Shown: positions 8,281 to 13,262 of the stretch, one piece after another
Position numbering within the stretch: position 1 is the stretch's first letter
How the letters are laid out: the number at the start of each line of letters is the position of its first letter
The notes under the pieces: model-generated
What the model saw: the letters and a program-made list of their open reading frames with translations, nothing else
Told to the model about the DNA's origin: nothing
Database searches by the model: none
Translations under genes and position numbers: made by a program
Source of the DNA: Pseudomonadota bacterium
GTDB taxonomy: Bacteria > Desulfobacterota > Desulfobulbia > Desulfobulbales > Desulfobulbaceae
NCBI GenBank assembly: GCA_009778235.1
Contig: WRKE01000305.1
Location: 1-18,125 of the forward strand
Direction of reading: 5' to 3'
Length of the DNA stretch: 18,125 bases

Positions 8281-8529
8281 ATGTTTGGTCTTGGAATTTC
8301 TGAGCTGATCGTTATCCTGGTGATCGTCTTCTTCCTCTTTGGAGGCAAAAAACTGCCGGAGCTCGGTGCCGGTCTCGGCAAGGCCATCGGCTCCTTCAAA
8401 AAGGGGCTGAACGAGGTCGAAGAGGCCGCCACTGATCTCAAACAGAGCCTGCCCGTGGTCAAAGAGATCTCCGAGGTCAAGGAATCGCTGGCCCAGGCCG
8501 GGAAAATCATCAACCCTGCCGATAAGTAA
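8281..8529 (+). CDS. tatA: TatA/TatB-like translocase subunit, second tandem copy
   Basis: An 82-residue paralog of the preceding gene with the same order: span (SELIVILVIVFFLFGGKKLPE), amphipathic helix (LGAGLGKAIGSFKKGLNE), then a longer acidic/lysine tail ending in NPADK. The stretch coding the membrane span shares 19 identical consecutive bases with the first copy (8070-8088 and 8306-8324), which fits a tandem duplication. The longer tail could give it a TatB-like role, but the residues after the hinge are TatA-like. The ATG has no convincing Shine-Dalgarno. The upstream 50 bp is pyrimidine-rich with no promoter seen, so it probably relies on the same transcript as the first copy. Confidence 0.88.
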   Translation: MFGLGISELIVILVIVFFLFGGKKLPELGAGLGKAIGSFKKGLNEVEEAATDLKQSLPVVKEISEVKESLAQAGKIINPADK

Positions 8530-8616
8530 TGGACTGTTGAGAGGCTTCGCCTCATGGCGTCAAAAATGTCCTGCGCCGCATCAAGCCTTCCGGCATCTCC
8601 ATATCTTTCCAGTGTC

Positions 8617-8682
8617 TGATACCATTTCCTCTTGCCAATGCGGCAGGTCACGATAGAAACATATTGAATTTTAATGAAAAAA
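8617..8682 (+). repeat. Dispersed 3'-end repeat, copy 1 (longest form)
   Basis: Aligned by eye to an inverted copy at 12284-12347: 59 of 64 positions match (8619-8682), including blocks of 23 (8619-8641) and 25 (8658-8682) identical bases. A shorter copy at 10482-10516 matches 31 of 35 bases of 8617-8651. The core reads CTTGCCAATGCGGC. This copy lies about 87 bases after the second tatA stop, in the same orientation as that gene. Confidence 0.75.
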
Positions 8683-8706
8683 ATAAGAATATTTTTTTCA
8701 TTAAAA
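8669..8706. repeat. 16-bp perfect AT-rich inverted repeat
   Basis: The left arm 8669-8684 (TTTTAATGAAAAAAAT) is exactly complementary to 8691-8706, with a six-base loop AAGAAT. The left arm is the tail of the dispersed repeat, and the other arm is present only at this copy. It may help end transcription from both sides, though the stem is nearly all A/T and so not a textbook terminator. Confidence 0.6.
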
Positions 8707-8751
8707 ATAGAAAATGATATGAAGCGTTGCTTCGCACGTTCTTGATACGAA

Positions 8752-8775
8752 AACGCATGCCCATGGGCATGCGTT
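8752..8775. repeat. 24-bp perfect palindrome
   Basis: The 12-base half-site AACGCATGCCCA (8752-8763) is followed immediately by its exact reverse complement (8764-8775). As RNA it would form a GC-rich stem with a CATG loop. On the minus strand it is followed by TTTTCG, so it could be a weak second terminator for the zinc-ribbon transcript. A dimeric protein-binding site is the alternative. Confidence 0.6.
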
Positions 8776-8815
8776 CATTATCCTTCTTGCGGATGATATG
8801 ATCTGATCGGTAACG

Positions 8816-8840
8816 AAAAACAGTCCGCCTGGAATCGGAC
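8816..8840 (-). terminator. Probable intrinsic terminator of the zinc-ribbon gene
   Basis: Reading the minus strand, GTCCG (8840-8836) pairs with CGGAC (8827-8823) around an eight-base loop and is followed by TG and five T residues (8820-8816). It starts 15 bases after the stop codon of the minus-strand zinc-ribbon gene. The short but GC-rich stem plus T-run fits Rho-independent termination. Confidence 0.6.
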
Positions 8841-8854
8841 GGCCGCTGATCAGC

Positions 8855-9022
8855 TCAGGCCAGTTTTTCCGCCTCCTCGATGTTGCGCTTGAATCGTTCG
8901 GTCGAACAGCGCACCTGGCAGCCGGGGCAGCAGCTCCCCGGTTTCTTGAACCAACTGCTGGGGTTGGTTATTTTGATGCCGCATTTGGGACAGGTAACGG
9001 TGATGATTTTGTCTTCCATCAT
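8855..9022 (-). CDS. Small zinc-ribbon-like protein, unknown function
   Basis: A 55-residue protein beginning MMEDKIITVTCPKCG. It has a CxxC pair (CPKC, C11/C14) and, about 18 residues on, CCPGC (C32/C33/C36) with a further Cys at C40. This is a plausible one-zinc ribbon followed by a charged helical tail (ERFKRNIEEAEKLA). The start is set by AGGAG at 9032-9028, 5 bases from the first ATG and 8 from the second (9019). A longer upstream reading frame exists but has no Shine-Dalgarno. It lies 116 bp downstream of the DUF362 gene on the same strand and is closed by a terminator. I do not recognise a specific family; metal binding is inferred from the cysteine spacing only. Confidence 0.72.
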   Translation of the reverse strand: MMEDKIITVTCPKCGIKITNPSSWFKKPGSCCPGCQVRCSTERFKRNIEEAEKLA

Positions 9023-9138
9023 GTGCTCTCCTGGCAAAAAAAGAATAAAGGATCTGACAACCTTAAGGATCGTCGCTTGACCGGTTAAACGTGGACCATA
9101 TCCGCTGCGGGCGCTTGGGCCAAGCTTCTGGCAGGCGT

Positions 9139-10290
9139 TCAAATGGCCTTCAGCGTATACTCGGTCGTGCCCAGGCCGATTTTCTCGGCATAGGCGAACT
9201 GGTGCTCCCAGGGGATATAGGAGTAGACGGCCCGGATTTTGTCGGTGACGTCTGCCTTATTTGCCAGGCACGAGGTCGGTAGAATCGGCTGCCTCATCAT
9301 CAGGTCCACCGAAGCCTTGTCCAGGGCCACCGGATCGGTGGAGGCCAGGATGCCGATATCACCGACAATGGGCGCATCAGCATAGGAGTGGCAGTCGCAG
9401 GCCGGGGAGATCTGGGTGAGGAAGTTGATGAACAGGGATTTCTGGGCTTTGCCGTCCAGCACCGCGGCGGCATAATCGATCATCCGCTCTAGGAAGGCCG
9501 GGATGTCGGTGGCCCAGTTCACATCCATGGCGCCTTGCTTGCAAGCGTGCAGACACATGGCGCAACCCACGCATTTTTTCTTGTCGATTCGGGCCAGGCG
9601 GGTGATTTTTGGGTTAGCGGCCTTTGCTTTTTCCGCCGCGGTCCGTTCTTTGAGATCCAGCGCCCCGTGGATGCACTGGGGCAGGCACATGCCGCAGCCG
9701 ATGCACTTTTCCGCCGCCACCACCGGCGAGACCGTGCTGTGCTGGGCCATCTTGCCCCGCCGGGAGCCGCCGCCCATGCCGATGTTTTTCAGGGCGCCTC
9801 CGAAGCCGGCCATTTCGTGGAGCTTGAAGTGGGCGACCGAGATCAGGGCATTGGCGTGTACCAGGGCCGCGCCGATAAAGGCGGTCTTGAAGTGGGCCGA
9901 GTTCACCGCCACCTCGATTTCCTCCCGGCCGTTTAGGCCGTCGGCGATGATCAGCGGCGCGCCGATCGAGGAGTAACCAAACCCGTTGTAGACGGCGGTG
10001 TTGAGGTGATCCACCGCATTGCCCCGTTCCCCCACGTAGAGGGTGCTGGCGTCGGTCAGAAAGGGCTTGCCGCCCGCCTTTTTGACCGCCTCCACCACCG
10101 GCCGGACAAACAGGGGCCGGATAAAGGCGGTGTTGCCCAGTTCACCGAAATGCAGCTTGATGGCGGTCAGGTCATCTTTGGTGATGATCTCCTCCAGACC
10201 AGCCTTGCGCATCAGGGTGCGGAGCCGGGGGAGAATCCCCTGGGACCGTTTAGCGTTCAAATCCATGGAATAGACGGTTGCCGGTGCCAT
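9139..10290 (-). CDS. DUF362-type double [4Fe-4S] ferredoxin protein
   Basis: A 383-residue cytoplasmic protein of the DUF362 family, common in strict anaerobes. Its biochemical role is not established. Residues 1-190 form the first DUF362 portion. Then come two complete ferredoxin cluster motifs, CIGCGMCLPQC (C196, C199, C202, C206) and CVGCAMCLHAC (C240, C243, C246, C250). The DUF362 fold resumes to the end (VGDIGILASTDPVALDKASVDL). The ATG at 10290 has GGAG seven bases upstream. The frame stays open to 10701, but that extension crosses a terminator and the end of the neighbouring gene, so it is not coding. It is probably its own transcription unit, since a bidirectional terminator separates it from the upstream dehydrogenase. 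Electron-transfer function is inferred from the clusters. Confidence 0.9.
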   Translation of the reverse strand: MAPATVYSMDLNAKRSQGILPRLRTLMRKAGLEEIITKDDLTAIKLHFGELGNTAFIRPLFVRPVVEAVKKAGGKPFLTDASTLYVGERGNAVDHLNTAVYNGFGYSSIGAPLIIADGLNGREEIEVAVNSAHFKTAFIGAALVHANALISVAHFKLHEMAGFGGALKNIGMGGGSRRGKMAQHSTVSPVVAAEKCIGCGMCLPQCIHGALDLKERTAAEKAKAANPKITRLARIDKKKCVGCAMCLHACKQGAMDVNWATDIPAFLERMIDYAAAVLDGKAQKSLFINFLTQISPACDCHSYADAPIVGDIGILASTDPVALDKASVDLMMRQPILPTSCLANKADVTDKIRAVYSYIPWEHQFAYAEKIGLGTTEYTLKAI

Positions 10291-10394
10291 GCTGCATCTC
10301 CTTGCGTTGTACGCTGTCAATGAAAAACGCTCATCCCGGACAGGCGGCTGTTCGCGTGAGGACCGCAACCTCCGAGTTGTTGGCGTTCTTTGGC

Positions 10395-10434
10395 AAAAAT
10401 CTACTCCAGTCCGGGCGGATTGAGTAGTTTTTTT
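10395..10434. terminator. Bidirectional intrinsic terminator
   Basis: CTACTC (10401-10406) pairs with GAGTAG (10422-10427). Five A residues lie to the left (10395-10399) and seven T residues to the right (10428-10434). A few inner pairs (TCC/GGA) extend the stem. On the minus strand it ends the dehydrogenase transcript about 80 bases after its stop; on the plus strand it would stop any opposing transcript. Confidence 0.7.
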
Positions 10435-10473
10435 ATTCGTCCACCCGTCCCGGCGGCGGGCGCGGGGACAGTA

Positions 10474-10516
10474 TTGCCAATGTGACAAGCCGCATTGGCA
10501 AGGGGAAATGATATCA
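10474..10516 (-). repeat. Dispersed 3'-end repeat, copy 3 (short form with hairpin)
   Basis: Minus-strand bases 10516-10482 match copy 1 (8617-8651) at 31 of 35 positions around the core CTTGCCAATGCGGC. The first three bases of this copy are the TGA stop of the dehydrogenase gene, so the repeat begins exactly at the gene end. Here the core also forms a hairpin: TTGCCAATG (10474-10482) and CATTGGCAA (10493-10501) are perfect complements with a ten-base loop. The AT-rich tail of copies 1 and 2 is missing. Confidence 0.65.
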
Positions 10517-11368
10517 CAGGCTGCGGACCACGGCCGCGATGTCCTGGTCGCCGAGCCCCTTGGCCAGGGACTGGCCGAAGATGGCGTGCACCGCCGCGGC
10601 CACCGGCAGGCTTTGGCCCAGCTCCCGGCCGAGGTGCATGGCCAGGCGCAGATCCTTCTCCATGTGTTTAAGGGGAAAGCTGGTGGTCGTGTCCCCCGCA
10701 AGGATCATGGGACCCTTGACCTTAAACATCGGATTGGCCATGGCGCCTTCGGCCAGTACCTGCAGAATCTGATCGCCCGCCAGGCCGCATTTTTCGCCCA
10801 GGGCCAGGGATTCTCCCAAGACCTCCATCATGGCGCCGAGCACCAGGTTGACCACCAGCTTCATCTTGGCGCCCTGGCCGACTTCGCCCAGATACAGCGA
10901 CAGCCTGCCCATCCGGGCAAAGGCCGGCAGGGACTGATCGTACAGACCGCGGTCGCCGGCGGCGAGGATGACGAGGGTTCCGTCCTCGGCGGGTTTTTTG
11001 GTGCCCGAGACCGGCGCCTCCAGAAACCGGGCTCCCTTGGTGGTCACCGCCTCGGCAATGCGCTGTGCAGTAGCGGGGTCCACGGTCGACATGTCGACAT
11101 AGCCGCAACCGGGTTTGATACCCGCCAGCACTCCGTCGGCGCCAAAGCAGAGATCCTGGCTGGCCCCGGGATCGGCGACCATGGCGAACACGATGTCAGC
11201 CGCGGCCGCCACTTCCTTGGGGTTGATCCCCTGCTTGGCCCCGAGTTCGACCAGAGGGTGGCATTTTATGGTCGTACGATTCCAGACCGTGACCTCAAAG
11301 CCGGCGCGCACCAAACGGGCCGCCATGCGGCTGCCCATGATGCCCAAACCCAAAAAACCGTATCGCAT
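10514..11368 (-). CDS. NAD(P)-dependent beta-hydroxyacid dehydrogenase, glyoxylate/succinic semialdehyde reductase type
   Basis: Cytosolic reductase of the 3-hydroxyisobutyrate dehydrogenase family. The closest remembered relatives are plant GLYR1 and Geobacter enzymes that reduce glyoxylate and succinic semialdehyde. The 284-residue length is typical. The dinucleotide fold starts GFLGLGIMGSRMA. NRT (30-32) after the second strand suggests NADPH preference. The substrate loop is APVSGTKKPAEDGTL, and the catalytic lysine is K170 in GQGAKMKLVVN, with N174. The start is the ATG at 11368, six bases from AGGAG. The ATG two codons earlier touches the Shine-Dalgarno and is unlikely. The stop codon coincides with the start of a dispersed repeat, and a terminator follows at 10434-10395. 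The substrate is inferred. Confidence 0.9.
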   Translation of the reverse strand: MRYGFLGLGIMGSRMAARLVRAGFEVTVWNRTTIKCHPLVELGAKQGINPKEVAAAADIVFAMVADPGASQDLCFGADGVLAGIKPGCGYVDMSTVDPATAQRIAEAVTTKGARFLEAPVSGTKKPAEDGTLVILAAGDRGLYDQSLPAFARMGRLSLYLGEVGQGAKMKLVVNLVLGAMMEVLGESLALGEKCGLAGDQILQVLAEGAMANPMFKVKGPMILAGDTTTSFPLKHMEKDLRLAMHLGRELGQSLPVAAAVHAIFGQSLAKGLGDQDIAAVVRSL

Positions 11369-11461
11369 GGTCATCTCCTTTAGCAATTGTGATGGTGTGG
11401 CTGGCCGTTGCTTTCGGCGGGCGAAGCCGTCTTGAGAGGAGCATGGCGCCCGGATGCCGGG

Positions 11462-12030
11462 CTAACGCCGCCGGGTGCCGCCCAGAATGCTGCCCAGCAG
11501 GCCCCGTAGAATCTGGCGGCCGACCTGGCTCCCCACCGTGCGCGCCGCCTGTTGGCCATGGTTTCCACCAGGCCCTGGCGGCCTTTGCTCCCCCACAAGA
11601 GCCCGCCCAGCAACCCCTGTTCTTCCTTGGTCCCTTCCATGGTCCAGTTGGCCGAAACCTGGCCGCTTTCTCGGGGCGCATTCCTGTGGCTTAAGATTTC
11701 GTAGGCCGATTCCCGGTTCACCGGGGTGTCGTATTTGCCGCCAAGCGGACTGCGGGCCTTGACCGCCATCCTTTCTTCGGGGGCAATCGAGCCCATCCGG
11801 CAGCGGGGCGGGCAGATCAGGGTGCGCTCCACCGGCATGGGCACCCCGTTTTCCTGGAGGGTGGCAACCAGGGCCTCGCCGATCCCGAGCCGGGAGAAGC
11901 CCTCGGCCAGGACCATGAGCGAAATGGTCTTGCCGCTGCCGGTGGCGCCGGCGATCAGGCCATGGCGATTGCCGTACTTGGCCGGCAAGTCAACAATTTT
12001 CTCCCCTTTGCCAATGAGTATGCGATCCAC
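11462..12030 (-). pseudogene. HerA/YjgR-like ATPase (DUF853) remnant with internal deletion and frameshift
   Basis: The intact family is a roughly 500-residue HerA-type DNA-translocating ATPase. This copy starts well (GTG at 12030 with GGGAG upstream, then RILIGKGEKIVDLPAKYGNR and Walker A GATGSGKT). After FSRLGI (about 11885) it jumps directly to the family's C-terminal part, GEALVATLQENG...PVERTLICPP and KYDTPVNRESAYEILSHR. Walker B and the rest of the motor, roughly 300 residues, are missing. A second lesion follows at about 11548-11552. The original frame runs off after VETMAN, while the next frame continues with the expected family tail (AARTVGSQVGRQILRGLLGS) to a TAG at 11464-11462, consistent with loss of one base. 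The two damages together argue for a dead gene rather than a new small protein. Family assignment is from memory; the deletion size is an estimate. Confidence 0.82.
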
Positions 12031-12393
12031 GATGTTCTCCCATGATCTGTCCCATGGATGTTTGTTGGCCACCGGCAGGGATTGGTTGAGCGGGGTTCGA
12101 CCGGTCGCCCAAGGAAAAATACCCGGTGGGATTTTCTTCGGTCAAGGGAAAAAGATCTGTTGTTTTCGAGGTGTTCTGGGGGACAAGGTGTAGCCGGATG
12201 ACACCTGGATGGCGAAATGGGTGGAGCAAATCCGGCAAGGGGGCCGGGAGGAGAGACAGTCAAGGCGCCAGGCAGTTATATCATTTTTTCATTAAAATTC
12301 AATATGTTCCTATCGCGACCCACTGCATTGGCAAGAGGAAATGGTATTGGGTGAAAAGCCGCATGTGCCGCCCAGATGAGCGGAGGTGTGCCG
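12031..12393. other. Gene-free stretch with repeat copy 2
   Basis: These 363 bases lie upstream of the ATPase remnant. Besides the dispersed repeat I see no gene, promoter or terminator I can support. Short frames encoding an IGKRKWY-like peptide are a by-product of the repeat. Reading the remnant from a GTG at 12072 is possible, but that start lacks a ribosome-binding site. Confidence 0.6.
12284..12347 (-). repeat. Dispersed 3'-end repeat, copy 2 (long form, inverted)
   Basis: The reverse complement of 12284-12347 matches 8619-8682 at 59 of 64 positions, including the whole AT-rich tail. It begins 46 bases after the stop of the minus-strand 90-residue gene (12394) and points the same way as that gene. 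The inverted AT arm seen beside copy 1 is absent. Confidence 0.75.
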
Positions 12394-12666
12394 CTATTTT
12401 TTTATGAACCTAAGGATCACCTTGTATTTCTTGAGGTCCAGGTCCTTGGGCAGGGAGGCGCTGTCGCTGATCAGCAGGGTGAGCACCTTGCCTTTGGCCG
12501 GGTCCTTGCGCGGCTGTTTACGCCGTTCCTGGCTCAGCGGGCCGACGGGACGCTGGCGGGGATCGCGCACATGGAGCAATTCCGCTTCCACTGGCAGGCC
12601 GATGGGGTTGGATTTGCCGGGATGTGAGCCGAGGGGGTCGATCGAGCCGATGATAATATCCACCAT
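12394..12666 (-). CDS. Hypothetical 90-residue basic protein
   Basis: I do not recognise this protein. It starts MVDIIIGSIDPLGSHPGKSN, has a Pro/Arg-rich middle (RDPRQRPVGPLSQERRKQPR), and ends in a lysine-rich segment (KDLDLKKYKVILRFIKK). It has no cysteines, no signal peptide and no membrane span. The start is well supported: GGGAGG lies seven to eight bases before the ATG. It is 39 bp downstream of the cysteine-rich gene on the same strand and is followed by repeat copy 2, so it is likely the last gene of the penicillin-binding-protein transcript. The strong Shine-Dalgarno and sensible spacing make it probably real. Confidence 0.6.
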   Translation of the reverse strand: MVDIIIGSIDPLGSHPGKSNPIGLPVEAELLHVRDPRQRPVGPLSQERRKQPRKDPAKGKVLTLLISDSASLPKDLDLKKYKVILRFIKK

Positions 12667-12705
12667 GGTTTTTCCTCCCTGAAAAGAAGATGGGGTTTAT
12701 GCGGA

Positions 12706-13251
12706 TCAGCTGACGCTATCGTTCGCTCTGTTCCTCACCGCATCCAGCAGCATGCCTTCGATGCGGGTCTGCCGGCTGAGCACGGCGGCGGCCCGCTGTT
12801 CCAGCAAGATCAGGTCTGCCGGATCAGCATGGGTGAGGATATGGGTGCAGTTGTAGTTGAGACAGAAGATCGGTTTGGCTGGAAACAGGCATCCGGTGGG
12901 GCCGAGGAAACAGCAATCCTCTTCGCTCGCGGGCCTCATGGCCACCGGGGCGTCCAGCAACAGGTTGATCAAAATTTGGAGCACGTCGGTATTGTCCGCC
13001 ATAAAGGCGCTGCAACACCCCCCGCCCGGTCGTGCGGCACAGTGGCTGCACAGCAGCCCCAGCTCCATGGCTTCCATCTGGCCGGCCAGTGTCTGACATG
13101 AAAGGCGCAGGCGGCCGAGCTCGTCGACCAATGACGACATCTCCCCGAGCGTAAGGGTCAACTGGGCATGCAGGGTCTTGGCCCGGGCCAGTTTCTCGGC
13201 CGGCGGGCCTTCATACAGGGTCCGCATCAGCCGGCTGTTGGCGATGGTCAT
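12706..13251 (-). CDS. Cysteine-rich protein, possible YkgJ-like metal-cluster protein
   Basis: A 181-residue protein with ten cysteines, nine of them between residues 68 and 135: CSHC (68, 71), CC (79, 80), CC (113, 114), then C121, C130 and C135 in CLFPAKPIFCLNYNC. The pattern CxxC...CC...CxF...GC...P...C loosely resembles the YkgJ-type zinc/iron-chelating domain, but the spacing differs, so the family call is tentative. The N-terminal 60 residues are a Leu-rich helix, and there is no signal peptide. The start is the ATG at 13251 with AAGGAG just upstream, itself inside the 11-bp gap after the penicillin-binding-protein stop, so the two are almost certainly co-transcribed. Why a metal-binding protein accompanies a cell-wall synthase is unclear. 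Confidence 0.8.
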   Translation of the reverse strand: MTIANSRLMRTLYEGPPAEKLARAKTLHAQLTLTLGEMSSLVDELGRLRLSCQTLAGQMEAMELGLLCSHCAARPGGGCCSAFMADNTDVLQILINLLLDAPVAMRPASEEDCCFLGPTGCLFPAKPIFCLNYNCTHILTHADPADLILLEQRAAAVLSRQTRIEGMLLDAVRNRANDSVS

Positions 13252-13262
13252 GTCCACTCCTT

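Larger units (their letters stand above)
8530..8854. other. AT-rich convergent intergenic region
   Basis: This gene-free stretch of 325 bases lies between convergent tatA (plus) and the zinc-ribbon gene (minus). It opens with a small hairpin (GAGGC-TTC-GCCTC) just after the tatA stop. It then holds one copy of the dispersed 3'-end repeat, a 16-bp AT-rich inverted repeat, a small hairpin (GAAGC-GTT-GCTTC, 8721-8733), a 24-bp perfect palindrome and a minus-strand terminator. The stretch 8650-8760 is far more AT-rich than the surrounding genes. No convincing coding sequence. Confidence 0.8.

Noticed and set aside
8530..8651. Minus-strand peptide containing CRIGKRKWYQTLERYG as a real gene
   Set aside because: A related IGKRKWY stretch occurs in copy 2, but copy 3 has a stop in the same place, and the flanking residues do not match between copies, so DNA rather than protein is what is conserved.
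10315..10320. TTGACA on the minus strand as the DUF362 promoter
   Set aside because: It sits only about 25 bases from the start codon, so the -10 would fall on the ribosome-binding site. No suitable -10 is present.
10291..10701. N-terminal extension of the DUF362 protein
   Set aside because: The frame is open, but it crosses an intrinsic terminator and the 3' end of the next gene. The ATG at 10290 has a good Shine-Dalgarno and gives a normal family length.
10508..11383. 291-codon plus-strand frame opposite the dehydrogenase
   Set aside because: It is a mirror of the clearly identified beta-hydroxyacid dehydrogenase on the minus strand, with a His/Gln-rich translation typical of antisense shadows.
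11380..12072. Intact 230-residue ATP-binding protein
   Set aside because: The last 60 or so residues (RRRARWGARSAARF onward) are an out-of-frame reading of the conserved HerA-like tail, and the central motor is missing, so a pseudogene is the better call.
8617..12347. CRISPR array
   Set aside because: Only three copies, kilobases apart, in mixed orientation, with genes between them. No spacers of uniform length and no cas genes.
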